DNA of 32,833 nucleotides, taken from an uncultured Oscillospiraceae bacterium. GTDB taxonomy: Bacteria > Bacillota > Clostridia > Oscillospirales > Oscillospiraceae. The first letter of the stretch is position 1. Each line of letters opens with the position of its first letter. The notes under the pieces are model-generated. The model did no database searches. It was not told the origin of the DNA and was given only the letters and a program-made list of their open reading frames with translations. The position numbers and the translations under genes are program-made. Below, piece by piece: positions 6,826 through 15,409 of this stretch. Location of the stretch: positions 1 through 32,833 of the forward strand of contig CAKTMF010000014.1 in NCBI GenBank assembly GCA_934573855.1, read 5' to 3'.

Positions 6826-7515
6826 TCAAAGCTTCTTTGCCGCCTCCTCGTCGAGATAGACGGCAACATTCATCGGTATCTGCAAAAAAGCCGCGGGTAC
6901 GACGCTGTCGTCGCGCCCGTACAGCATTTTGAACACTGGCTCGGCGCGCTCTCCGCCGAAGGCGGCAAGCACGATCTCCCTTGCGAGAGTGATGGTCTTT
7001 ATCCCCATGGTGACGCCCTTTTCGGGGACTTTGTCCTCGCCGCCGAATATGGGCGCGAGTTCGCGGCGCGTGGCTGGGGCAAGAAGCTGGACATGGGTGC
7101 GGCTGCCAAAGGGCGTCGCGGGTTCGTTGAAGCCAATGCGCCCGTCCGCGCCTATCCCAAGCACCGCGAGGTCAAGCCCTCCAAGAGCCTCGATACGGCT
7201 CTCGACGCCGTCGATATCGTCCTCGGAGAGGAAAAAGCAGTTTTCCTCCGCGGCGTCGGTCACGTCAAGGAGCCTCTTTTTCAGCTCGGCGCGGCAGAGG
7301 CCGTTCCCCTCGAACTCGCACAAAGAGAAAAAGCGCGCCTTACTGAAGCTTATCTCGCCGCGCCCGTACATCGCCGCCAGCTCGTCGCAGAGCAGCAGCA
7401 CATCGGGGTCGGCAGAGACGGCTATCACGGCGTCGCTCCTGCGTTCCACAATTTTCTTTATCTGTGCGGCGGCTTTTTTCACCGCCCCGTCAAGTGACGA
7501 AATAAATGTTTTCAT
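6826..7515 (-). CDS. NagB-like sugar-phosphate isomerase fold protein with altered active site
   Basis: A 229-residue protein recognisable as the glucosamine-6-phosphate deaminase/isomerase (NagB) family by VLGIGADGRIGFNEP at 118-132 and a PAAFLQ segment near 207-212. Compared from memory with E. coli NagB, key positions differ. The ring-opening aspartate (Asp72 in the N-M-D-E-Y motif) is C66 in FSLCEF. The catalytic histidine after the D-G pair (His143) is R126. The phosphate-binding TGSTP loop reads VSADPD at 33-38. The R158/K160 pair of the substrate site is H141/Q143. D124 and E131 are kept. The start ATG has AAGGAAG upstream. It is the first gene of a unit with glmM, so a sensor or altered-specificity role in amino-sugar control is possible; canonical deaminase activity is doubtful. 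Confidence 0.8.
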   Translation of the reverse strand: MKTFISSLDGAVKKAAAQIKKIVERRSDAVIAVSADPDVLLLCDELAAMYGRGEISFSKARFFSLCEFEGNGLCRAELKKRLLDVTDAAEENCFFLSEDDIDGVESRIEALGGLDLAVLGIGADGRIGFNEPATPFGSRTHVQLLAPATRRELAPIFGGEDKVPEKGVTMGIKTITLAREIVLAAFGGERAEPVFKMLYGRDDSVVPAAFLQIPMNVAVYLDEEAAKKL

Positions 7516-7569
7516 AAAAACTTCCTTATATGCTCCCGCTGTTGCGGGCAGAATATACCGTGACGGAAA

Positions 7570-7599
7570 GCGAAAGCACCCTGTGTTTTCCGCTTTCGC
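7570..7599. promoter_or_regulatory. Dyad in the divergent NagB-like/DUF421 intergenic region
   Basis: A perfect inverted repeat, GCGAAAGC (7570-7577) and GCTTTCGC (7592-7599), is separated by 14 bases. It lies in the roughly 106-base gap between the divergent gene starts. It could be an operator or an RNA hairpin, and no U tract follows. Evidence is symmetry only. Confidence 0.3.
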
Positions 7600-7621
7600 C
7601 GTATCATCCGGAGGTGGAACC

Positions 7622-8302
7622 ATGGCAATAGTGATCGCAAGGACCTTTCTCATATACGCCTCGCTGCTGCTGACCATGCGGCTGCTGGGCAAGAGGCAGC
7701 TCGGCGAGATGGAGCTGTCGGAATTTGTCGTCGCGGCCTCGGCGGCTGACGTGGCGGCGATACCGCTCCAGGATATCGGTATCCCGATGATAAACGGGCT
7801 TATCTCGATAGTCGTCCTCTTCTGCTGCGAGGTGCTGGTGGCCGGCGCCGCGATGAAGAGCGCACGGCTGCGCTCGGTGCTGTACGGCAAGCCCAGCATG
7901 ATAATCGACCACGGAGTGATAAATCAAAAGGAAATGCGCCGCAACCGCTTCACGCTCGACGAGCTGTACGAGGAGCTGAGGAGCAGCGGCAGCACGGACA
8001 TAAGCACCATCGAATACGCTATTCTCGAGACCGACGGAAAGCTGAGCATACTCCCCTTCTCCGCGGAGAAGCCCGCCCCGGCAAAGTATCTCGGGGTGGA
8101 TATACCGGACTCCGGCTACACCGGCATAATCATCAACGACGGCCGCGTGATAGGGGAAAATCTTGCCCTCGCGGGACGTGACAGGAAATGGCTCGACTCC
8201 GAGCTCAGGCGGCGCGGCGCGGCCTCCCCGTCGCAGGTATATCTCATGACTGTGAATTCCGCCGGAGAGGTCTATTTCTGCGCGAGGGAGGGGAAGTCAT
8301 GA
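7622..8302 (+). CDS. DUF421 (YetF-like) membrane protein
   Basis: A 226-residue protein. Three N-terminal hydrophobic segments (about 2-20, 33-52 and 57-78) flank the family motif RLLGKRQLGEMELSEFV. A cytoplasmic domain of two alpha/beta repeats follows, with the tell-tale SMIIDHGVINQKEMRRNRFTLDELYEELRS-type region around 98-125 and a second GIIINDGRVIGENL copy near 165-178. This is the DUF421/YetF architecture found in Bacillus YetF/YrbG relatives, some linked to sporulation. The start is chosen for the GGAGG eight bases upstream; the larger frame runs back through the NagB-like gene on the other strand. Its stop overlaps the start of the DUF4363 gene by four bases (ATGA). Confidence 0.9.
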   Translation: MAIVIARTFLIYASLLLTMRLLGKRQLGEMELSEFVVAASAADVAAIPLQDIGIPMINGLISIVVLFCCEVLVAGAAMKSARLRSVLYGKPSMIIDHGVINQKEMRRNRFTLDELYEELRSSGSTDISTIEYAILETDGKLSILPFSAEKPAPAKYLGVDIPDSGYTGIIINDGRVIGENLALAGRDRKWLDSELRRRGAASPSQVYLMTVNSAGEVYFCAREGKS

Positions 8303-8679
8303 GACGCGAATACACGGCCATGATCATCCTCGCGATCCTTATGCTCGGCGCGTGGCTGAACCTGCGCCACATGGACAGCCTCACCGAAAGGATAGAGGCA
8401 AAGCTCGAGCTGTCCCAGAAGGCGGCGGAGCAGGGCAGCATGGACATTTCCGAAAAGGCTCTGCTCGACGCGCTCGACATGTGGCTCGGCGCGGACGGCT
8501 ATACGCACATCTTCATACGCCACTCGGAGATAGACGCCATATCCGACTCGTTCTACGACCTGTACGACGCGCTCCTCAGCGGCGAGACGGACGCGCTCAC
8601 GCCGGCGTATGAAAAGCTCATATATCACCTTGAGAGCGTGAACGATATCGAGCATCTCTCGCTCAGGAGCCTGCTGTAG
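8299..8679 (+). CDS. DUF4363 family small membrane-anchored protein
   Basis: A 126-residue protein with one N-terminal membrane segment (about residues 6-20, MIILAILMLGAWL). A helical extracytoplasmic or cytoplasmic domain follows, rich in charged heptad-like stretches. The order DUF421-DUF4363 with an ATGA overlap is a recurrent pair in Clostridia, which implies the two act together in the membrane. The function of either is not established. The stop is only four bases from the stop of nrdR on the other strand, and no clear terminator is visible between them. Confidence 0.8.
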   Translation: MRREYTAMIILAILMLGAWLNLRHMDSLTERIEAKLELSQKAAEQGSMDISEKALLDALDMWLGADGYTHIFIRHSEIDAISDSFYDLYDALLSGETDALTPAYEKLIYHLESVNDIEHLSLRSLL

Positions 8680-8683
8680 CGCC

Positions 8684-9145
8684 TCAGGCGTTCTTGTCGG
8701 TGAGGAGCTTTGAAAGCTCGTCCATGAAGGTGTTGATGTCCTTGAAGCTGCGGTACACGGACGCGAAGCGGACATATGCCACCTCGTCCACATCCTTGAG
8801 ACGGGTCATGACCATCTCCCCGATATCTACGGTGGATATCTCGCGCTCGAGGCTGCTCTGAAGCTCCTGCTCGATGTCGTCAGCTATCTTTTCAAGCTGT
8901 GAGAGCGTCACAGGGCGCTTCTCGCAGGCGCGCACCATGCCGTTTATCAGCTTCACCTTGTCAAAGGACTGGCGGCTGCCGTCGCGCTTGACGACGACGA
9001 GGGGCAGACGCTCGATTATCTCATAGGTGGTAAAGCGCTTCTGACAGGCAAGGCACTCCCTGCGGCGGCGGATGGTAGCGCCCTCCTCGGCGGGTCTGGA
9101 GTCAATGACCTTGCTCTCTGTATATCCGCAGAACGGACATTTCAT
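8684..9145 (-). CDS. nrdR: Transcriptional repressor NrdR
   Basis: A 153-residue protein of the usual NrdR length. The N-terminal zinc ribbon has cysteines in MKCPFCG and ECLACQKRF, followed by the ATP-cone domain with VVKRDGSRQSFDKVKL. NrdR senses ATP/dATP and represses ribonucleotide reductase genes, none of which are in this window. The start at 9145 gives the canonical MKCPFC beginning. The longer frame to 9196 runs into the promoter -10 box and is rejected. An AGGGAGAGAT-like ribosome site precedes the ATG. It is transcribed alone. Confidence 0.96.
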   Translation of the reverse strand: MKCPFCGYTESKVIDSRPAEEGATIRRRRECLACQKRFTTYEIIERLPLVVVKRDGSRQSFDKVKLINGMVRACEKRPVTLSQLEKIADDIEQELQSSLEREISTVDIGEMVMTRLKDVDEVAYVRFASVYRSFKDINTFMDELSKLLTDKNA

Positions 9146-9194
9146 ATCTATCTCTCCCTTTATCTCTTTATGCATCCCAGCAAAAACACTGGTC

Positions 9195-9203
9195 ATTATA
9201 TCA
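9195..9203 (-). promoter_or_regulatory. Extended -10 promoter of nrdR
   Basis: On the minus strand TGA-TATAAT (TATAAT 9195-9200, TGA 9201-9203) forms an extended -10 element. No good -35 is seen 17-18 bases upstream. The transcript would start near 9188. Confidence 0.55.
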
Positions 9204-9235
9204 TATGCCGCCGCTCAATTCCACAGAAAATTTTT

Positions 9236-9270
9236 CGGGTACGCCGTTTTTTCGGCGTACCCGTTTTTTT
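9236..9270 (+). terminator. Strong hairpin with T tract on the plus strand
   Basis: A perfect 11-bp stem, CGGGTACGCCG (9236-9246) with CGGCGTACCCG (9253-9263), has a T6 loop and TTTTTTT (9264-9270). The adjacent genes, nrdR and the M42 peptidase, are both on the minus strand. On that strand the stem is followed by AAAAATTTT, a poorer terminator. It probably ends the M42 transcript bidirectionally or blocks antisense transcription. Confidence 0.75.
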
Positions 9271-9273
9271 GTA

Positions 9274-10311
9274 TCAGATGTCAAGATAGCCCTTGAGCAG
9301 CTTGAGCGTATTTTTCACGCCATCCCTGTGGCTGCGCTCATAGCCGTGGCTGGCGTACACGCCGGAGCCGATAAGTCCGTGGCGGATGTCCGCGCCGGAG
9401 TGGAGAGTGGCCTCGACGTCGGAGCCGTAGTGGGGATAGACGTCCACGGCGTAGTCCGCGCCCTCGCGCTTTGCCGCGTCGATGAGCTTACCGACGACCT
9501 CATAGCTGTAGGGGCCGCCGGAGTCCTTGGCGCAGATGGAGACCTGACGCTCGGTGCAGCGAAGTCCGTCGCCGACGCAGCCCATGTCCACGCTTATCGC
9601 CTCCGTGACGCCCGCAGGGACGGACGCGGAGCCGCCGTGGCCGACCTCCTCATACACGGTGACGTGTACATATACGCGGCGCGCAGGGGTGTGTCCGCCG
9701 TCCCGGATGTACTTCGCAAGACCCAAAAGTATCCCGACGGAGAGCTTGTCGTCAAGGAAACGGCTCTTTATGTAGCCGGAGGGAGTGACTCTCGTCCTCG
9801 GGTCGAAGCAGACGATATCCCCCACCTCGACGCCCAGCGCCCGCACGTCCTCCTCGGATTTCACGTCCTCGTCCAGCAGGACCTCGGTCGTGTCAAAGCT
9901 GCGCTTCGTGTCGGCAAAGTCCCCGTTCACATGGACGGAGGCGTTGCAGAGCTGGAGCGTGCCTTCGTATATCCTGCCGTCTCTTGTGTAAACACGGACA
10001 TTTTCGGTCTCGCCGTTTTCGGCCCTCATCCCGCCCAGCGCGGTGAGACGGAGCCGTCCGGTGGATTTTATCTCCGCCACCATGCCGCCGAGGGTGTCGG
10101 TATGCGCCTCCAGAAGGAGAGCGTCGCCGGCGTCCTTCCCGCCGAGATCGACTATGACGCCGCCCTTAACGGTGAGCCTTGCGTCAAAGCCCAGCTCGCC
10201 GAAGGCGTCCCTGACCCATTCCGCCGCCTTGGCGGTATAGCCGCTGGGGCTGTCGACGGCAAGAAGCTCGCATGTTTTTTCTACGGCAAAATCGGTATAT
10301 CTCTCTATCAT
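9274..10311 (-). CDS. M42 family metallopeptidase (glutamyl aminopeptidase/cellulase-M type)
   Basis: A 345-residue cytosolic co-catalytic zinc aminopeptidase of the M42 family, which trims peptides. Metal and catalytic residues are seen in order: H70 and D72 in LEAHTDTLGG, D187/D188 in SRFLDDKLSVGI, the glutamate pair E221/E222 in VYEEVGHGG, D242 in SVDMGCVG, and H322 in YASHGYER near the end. The start at 10311 is chosen over an ATG at 10329. The mapped promoter would begin the message near 10336, leaving no ribosome site for 10329, while AGAGGAAAAAG precedes 10311. It is transcribed alone, between the hppA terminator and a strong hairpin. Confidence 0.9.
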   Translation of the reverse strand: MIERYTDFAVEKTCELLAVDSPSGYTAKAAEWVRDAFGELGFDARLTVKGGVIVDLGGKDAGDALLLEAHTDTLGGMVAEIKSTGRLRLTALGGMRAENGETENVRVYTRDGRIYEGTLQLCNASVHVNGDFADTKRSFDTTEVLLDEDVKSEEDVRALGVEVGDIVCFDPRTRVTPSGYIKSRFLDDKLSVGILLGLAKYIRDGGHTPARRVYVHVTVYEEVGHGGSASVPAGVTEAISVDMGCVGDGLRCTERQVSICAKDSGGPYSYEVVGKLIDAAKREGADYAVDVYPHYGSDVEATLHSGADIRHGLIGSGVYASHGYERSHRDGVKNTLKLLKGYLDI

Positions 10312-10342
10312 GTCTTTTTCCTCTTTCATCGGATGTCACCTG

Positions 10343-10371
10343 ATTATAACCCCGACGGGGTGTATTTTCAA
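10343..10371 (-). promoter_or_regulatory. Promoter of the M42 peptidase gene
   Basis: Minus strand TTGAAA (10366-10371), a 17-base spacer containing a CCCCGTCGGGG dyad, and TATAAT (10343-10348). The start is expected near 10336. Confidence 0.75.
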
Positions 10372-10375
10372 CATA

Positions 10376-10409
10376 AAACGTAAAACGCGGATGGCATAGA
10401 GCCATCCGC
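10376..10409 (-). terminator. Terminator of hppA
   Basis: A 9-bp stem, GCGGATGGC (10387-10395) with GCCATCCGC (10401-10409), has a 5-base loop. On the minus strand GTTTTACGTTTT follows. It lies 17 bases past the hppA stop. Confidence 0.8.
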
Positions 10410-10426
10410 ATTTGAACCAAATTTTA

Positions 10427-12424
<1,998 letters not shown>

Positions 12425-12473
12425 GGCAAATACTCCTTTGATTCAGATTGTGCAGTGTGTCCTTGCTTTATGC

Positions 12474-12502
12474 ATTTTAACCGAAATCATTATTTTTTGC
12501 AA
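12474..12502 (-). promoter_or_regulatory. Proximal promoter of hppA
   Basis: Minus strand TTGCAA (12497-12502), a 17-base spacer and TAAAAT (12474-12479). The leader to the ATG would be about 44 bases. Confidence 0.6.
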
Positions 12503-12603
12503 GCCCGCATTGTGTCTCTTTACAGCATTTTAGCCAACTTCATGCAAACTCACGAAATATGCCCGGTTGGTTTTGCGTTTGTTGTCATTTTACACAATAT
12601 ACG

Positions 12604-12632
12604 ATATTATTTTGTCAAGCATTTCATGTCAA
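12604..12632 (-). promoter_or_regulatory. Distal promoter of hppA
   Basis: Minus strand consensus TTGACA (12627-12632), a 17-base spacer and TAATAT (12604-12609). It is the best -35/-10 match in the AT-rich block and would give a leader of about 170 bases. Confidence 0.65.
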
Positions 12633-12813
12633 AAATTGTACAGTTTTTATATTTTGTCAGAAAAATCGGCCTTTTTTACTGCAATACGCTAAAATGCTAT
12701 ATAAAACCGAGGTTTTTATGATGGTTATTTTCAACAAAAAGCGCTTGTGCAAAACGCACGCCCGCAGCGTTTTGACATGTGTCCTTTCTCCGCGTCCGCC
12801 ATCATTCATGCAA

Positions 12814-12843
12814 TTGACAATACCGGGCGAAATGGTGTAAAAT
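12814..12843 (+). promoter_or_regulatory. Orphan plus-strand promoter-like element
   Basis: TTGACA (12814-12819), an 18-base spacer and TAAAAT (12838-12843) form a near-consensus promoter. It points into the duplicated tRNA-end region, where no plus-strand gene is found. It may drive a small RNA or be inactive. Confidence 0.4.
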
Positions 12844-12898
12844 CTTATTGAAATTAAGGGAGCTTCCCCGGCCCTGCCGGAGAAGCCGAATGTAAAGC

Positions 12899-12958
12899 AT
12901 AAAAAGTCGCCGCAAGCGATACGAAGCTTGCGACGACGTGGTACGCCTGACGGGATTC
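12899..12958. repeat. 60-bp direct repeat, copy A: tRNA-Arg 3' end plus terminator
   Basis: Identical base for base to 13151-13210, with an offset of 252. It contains the transcription terminator and the last 20 bases of the tRNA-Arg gene, from the encoded CCA through the acceptor and 3' T-stem into the T-loop. The rest of the tRNA is absent, so this copy is a tRNA fragment, not a gene. Confidence 0.9.
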
Positions 12959-13150
12959 CTCGCCTGCGGGCGAGCCGGGTCGCAGCTCTGATGTGCCACC
13001 GGCACATCATTCACTCCCGCTCCCTTCGAATCCCTCTTATAAAAGTAAAGCTCCCCCACTCTGGCGACAGCCGTTAAAACCGGCTTGAAGCCCAGCGAAG
13101 CGGGTTCAAGCCGGAGAGGAGGAGCAGCGCAGTGAGCGCGAGGCGACTGA
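12959..13150. repeat. 192-bp insert between duplicated tRNA ends, rich in hairpins
   Basis: Three strong dyads are visible. CTCGCC/GGCGAG lies at about 12959-12974. GATGTGCC/GGCACATC lies at about 12990-13008 with a 3-base loop. A long stem, CCGGCTTGAA-g-CCC with GGGTTCAAGCCGG, spans 13080-13114. No start codon with a ribosome site and no protein likeness was found. It resembles the small palindromic interspersed repeats of gut Clostridia; mobility is an inference. Confidence 0.6.
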
Positions 13151-13210
13151 ATAAAAAGTCGCCGCAAGCGATACGAAGCTTGCGACGACGTGGTACGCCT
13201 GACGGGATTC
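13151..13210. repeat. 60-bp direct repeat, copy B (within the intact tRNA-Arg locus)
   Basis: Exact partner of 12899-12958. It covers the terminator and the 3' part of the complete tRNA gene. Confidence 0.9.
13153..13189 (-). terminator. Terminator of tRNA-Arg
   Basis: A 12-bp stem between 13158-13169 and 13178-13189 has one G-U pair and an 8-base loop. On the minus strand TTTTTATTC follows. It is duplicated at 12899-12937. Confidence 0.85.
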
Positions 13211-13267
13211 GAACCCACGACCTTCAGAGTCGGAGTCTGACACTCTATCCAACTGAGCTACAGGCGT
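13191..13267 (-). tRNA. tRNA-Arg (anticodon CCG), CCA encoded
   Basis: A full cloverleaf can be drawn. The acceptor is ACGCCTG with CAGGCGT. The D arm is GCTC with GAGT, loop AGTTGGATA. The anticodon stem TCAGA/TCTGA has loop CTCCGAC. The T arm is GTGGG/CCCGT with loop TTCGAAT. The discriminator is A and the CCA is encoded (13191-13193). Loop positions 34-36 read CCG, so it decodes CGG arginine codons. Single gene with its own promoter and terminator. Confidence 0.97.
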
Positions 13268-13281
13268 ATCTACCAACGGTC

Positions 13282-13310
13282 ATTATATCAAACGGCAGCC
13301 GCAAAGTAAA
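13282..13310 (-). promoter_or_regulatory. Promoter of tRNA-Arg
   Basis: Minus strand TTTACT (13305-13310), a 17-base spacer and a perfect TATAAT (13282-13287), about 8 bases before the likely start and 15 bases from the mature 5' end. A dyad CCGCAAA/TTTGCGG (13299-13323) overlaps the -35. Confidence 0.7.
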
Positions 13311-13352
13311 CACTTTTTTGCGGACCGAAAAAATTTTTGTGGAGGGTCAAAT

Positions 13353-14381
13353 ATGAAGTCTATCCGTCTCGGCCGGAGCGAGCTTATCGTCTCAAAGCCC
13401 GGCATGGGCTGTCTGCCGCTTCAGAGGTGCGGCATGGAGCAGGCCGTGAAGCTCCTTCAGGACGCGTATGACGGCGGTATCCGTTTCTTTGACACCGCCA
13501 ACGCCTACACCGACAGCGAGAAAAAGCTCGGCATGGCGCTTGCCGACGTCCGCGGCAACATAGTCATCTCCACCAAGAGCGCCGCGCGCACGAGGGACGG
13601 CGTCCTTGCGCACATCGAAAACAGCCTGAAAATGCTGAACACCGACTACATCGACCTTTTTCAGTTCCATCAGGTCACGGAGCTGCCCGACCCCAACGAC
13701 CCGGCGGGCGCGTATGCCGGCGCGCTGGAGGCAAAGGAGCGCGGCTGGATACGCCACATCGGCGTGACCTCCCACCGCGTGAACATCGCCGAGGAATGCA
13801 TTGCCTCCGGGTATTTCGAGACCCTGCAGTTCCCGTTCAGCTACATTTCCTCCGAGCGCGACCTTGCGCTCGCCGACAAATGCCGCGAGGCTGACATGGG
13901 CTACATCGCGATGAAGGGGCTTGCCGGCGGCATGCTCACGAACGTGCGCGCGTGCCACGCCTTTATGAACGAGTACGATAACGTCGTCCCCATCTGGGGT
14001 ATCCAGAGGCCCGAGGAGCTGCGGCAGTGGCTGGACGTCGCCGAAGAGGATCCGCACATGGATGAAGAGCTGAGCGCCTTCATCAAAAAAGAACGGCAGG
14101 AGCTGGCCGGCTCCTTCTGCCGGAGCTGCGGCTACTGCATGCCCTGCACCGTGGGTATCGAGATATTCAACTGTGCGCGCATGAACATGCTGCTCAGACG
14201 CTCGCCGTGGCGGCAGTATTTCACCCCGGAGTGGCAGGCGAAAATGGCAAAGATCGACGAGTGCGTCGGCTGCGGGCTGTGCGCGAGCCGCTGCCCGTAC
14301 CAGCTCGACACCCCGAATCTCCTCAAATACATGTTAAAGGACTACCGAGAATTCTATGAAGCACACAAGGACGAGCTGTAA
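13353..14381 (+). CDS. Aldo/keto reductase with C-terminal 4Fe-4S domain
   Basis: A 342-residue protein. Residues 1-245 form a shortened NAD(P)H aldo/keto reductase barrel: FFDTANAYTDSEKKLG around 44-60 carries the Asp and Tyr of the tetrad, followed by ISTKSAAR with the lysine and LFQFHQV with the histidine. The C-terminal 90 residues hold ferredoxin-like clusters, with CRSCGYCMPC near 255-264 plus a later Cys, and CVGCGLCASRC near 304-314. This is the common anaerobe arrangement of an AKR fused to an Fe-S electron-transfer tail; the substrate is unknown. The start has GGAGGG upstream. Its end overlaps the apbE start by 26 bases, so the two are co-translated. Confidence 0.9.
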   Translation: MKSIRLGRSELIVSKPGMGCLPLQRCGMEQAVKLLQDAYDGGIRFFDTANAYTDSEKKLGMALADVRGNIVISTKSAARTRDGVLAHIENSLKMLNTDYIDLFQFHQVTELPDPNDPAGAYAGALEAKERGWIRHIGVTSHRVNIAEECIASGYFETLQFPFSYISSERDLALADKCREADMGYIAMKGLAGGMLTNVRACHAFMNEYDNVVPIWGIQRPEELRQWLDVAEEDPHMDEELSAFIKKERQELAGSFCRSCGYCMPCTVGIEIFNCARMNMLLRRSPWRQYFTPEWQAKMAKIDECVGCGLCASRCPYQLDTPNLLKYMLKDYREFYEAHKDEL

Positions 14382-15408
14382 GCTCATTTCGATAATACTC
14401 TGTCTCGCACTGGCTCTGCCTATTGCCGGCTGCGGCGAGACAGTGGAGAACAAATCCACCGTCTTTGCCATGGATACCAACATGACCCTCATCGCCTACG
14501 GCAACAACGGGCAGAAGGGTCTGCGCGCCGCGGAGAGCATAGTCCTCTCTCTCGACGCCGCGCTCGACCCCGATAACGAAAACGGCATTGTTTACAAGAT
14601 GAACCACGCGCAGGGGCAAAGCACCGTCGTCTCCGGCCAGATAGCCGACATGCTCTCCACCGCGCAGACCGTTTACTCTCGCAGCAAGGGCGCGCTCGAT
14701 CTGACGATATACCCGCTCGTGAAGCGCTGGGGCTTCGCGGATTCCAACTACTATGTCCCCACGGACGAGGAGATAGCGTCCGATCTTGAGCGGCTGTGCT
14801 TTGACCAGCTGGTGCTGACGCCCTTCCCCAGCTCCGGCTCGTACTCCGTTATCATGCCCGAATACGCCGAGATAACCTTTGCCGCCGCGGCAAGGGGCTG
14901 CGCCTCCGCCAACGCGGTCGAGGCCATGCGTCAGGCCGGCGTCACCAGCGGCGTTGTCTCCATGAGCGGCAACGTGCAGACTCTCGGCCGCAAGCCCAAC
15001 GGCAGCAACTGGTCCGTTGCCATAACCGACCCCAACGCGCCCAGCACCTACTTCGGCGTTGTGAGCGTCGGCGAGACCGCCATCGTCACCAGCGGCGCCT
15101 ACCAGCGCAACTTTGTGAACAAGGCGGACGGCAAGTTCTACCACCACATCCTCAAGCCCAGCTCCGGCTACCCCGTCAGCGGCGTTCTCTCCTCCGTCAC
15201 GGTCATCTGCGAGGACGGCGTTATGGCCGACTGTCTTTCCACCGCGCTGTACATCATGGGCGAGTCGGCAGCGCTCAACTACTGGCGCACCCACGGCGGG
15301 TTTGAGATGGTCCTCGTCACCACCGACAACCGCGTAGTATGCACCAGCGGACTTATCGAGCAGTTTACGCTCACCAGCGACAACTACACTCTGAAATTCT
15401 CCGAATGA
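14356..15408 (+). CDS. apbE: FAD:protein FMN transferase, lipoprotein (ApbE family)
   Basis: A 350-residue enzyme that covalently attaches FMN to Thr/Ser residues of extracytoplasmic redox proteins. The N-terminus has a lipoprotein signal with lipobox LPIAGC (lipidated C26), placing it on the outer face of the membrane. Family signatures are FAMDTNMTLIAYG near 38-50, SGNVQTLG near 210, YHHILKPSSGYP near 263-275 (consensus H-I-I-D-P-x-T-G), and the Mg-binding ADCLSTALYIMG near 295. The start lies inside the reductase gene with no strong ribosome site, implying coupling. No FMN-binding target protein is in this unit; a NusG_II/Gx pair 17 kb away may belong to the same physiology. Confidence 0.93.
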   Translation: MKHTRTSCKLISIILCLALALPIAGCGETVENKSTVFAMDTNMTLIAYGNNGQKGLRAAESIVLSLDAALDPDNENGIVYKMNHAQGQSTVVSGQIADMLSTAQTVYSRSKGALDLTIYPLVKRWGFADSNYYVPTDEEIASDLERLCFDQLVLTPFPSSGSYSVIMPEYAEITFAAAARGCASANAVEAMRQAGVTSGVVSMSGNVQTLGRKPNGSNWSVAITDPNAPSTYFGVVSVGETAIVTSGAYQRNFVNKADGKFYHHILKPSSGYPVSGVLSSVTVICEDGVMADCLSTALYIMGESAALNYWRTHGGFEMVLVTTDNRVVCTSGLIEQFTLTSDNYTLKFSE

Positions 15409-15409
15409 T

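Larger units (their letters stand above)
12503..12898. other. AT-rich intergenic block without a supported gene
   Basis: About 400 bases, clearly more AT-rich than the rest of the window. It holds the distal hppA promoter, a dyad CAAAACGC/GCGTTTTG (12750-12757 and 12767-12774), a plus-strand promoter-like pair at 12814-12843, and a GC-rich dyad around 12862-12886 (GCTTC...GAAGC with inner CCGG...CCGG). Open frames here have no ribosome sites and no family likeness. Confidence 0.6.

Noticed and set aside
4644..6932. Plus-strand open frame of 762 codons
   Set aside because: It lies opposite glmM and the beta-helix gene, which have full motifs and ribosome sites. The frame has no ribosome site and a His/Val/Asp/Gly-biased composition typical of antisense frames in GC-rich DNA.
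10312..10329. ATG at 10329 as start of the M42 peptidase
   Set aside because: The promoter -10 ends at 10343, so a message starting near 10336 would carry no ribosome site for it. The ATG at 10311 has AGAGGAAAAAG upstream.
12802..13218. Minus-strand open frame of 138 codons across the duplicated tRNA ends
   Set aside because: It reads through the tRNA-Arg gene, its terminator and palindromic repeats. The apparent internal protein repeat is only the 60-bp DNA duplication.
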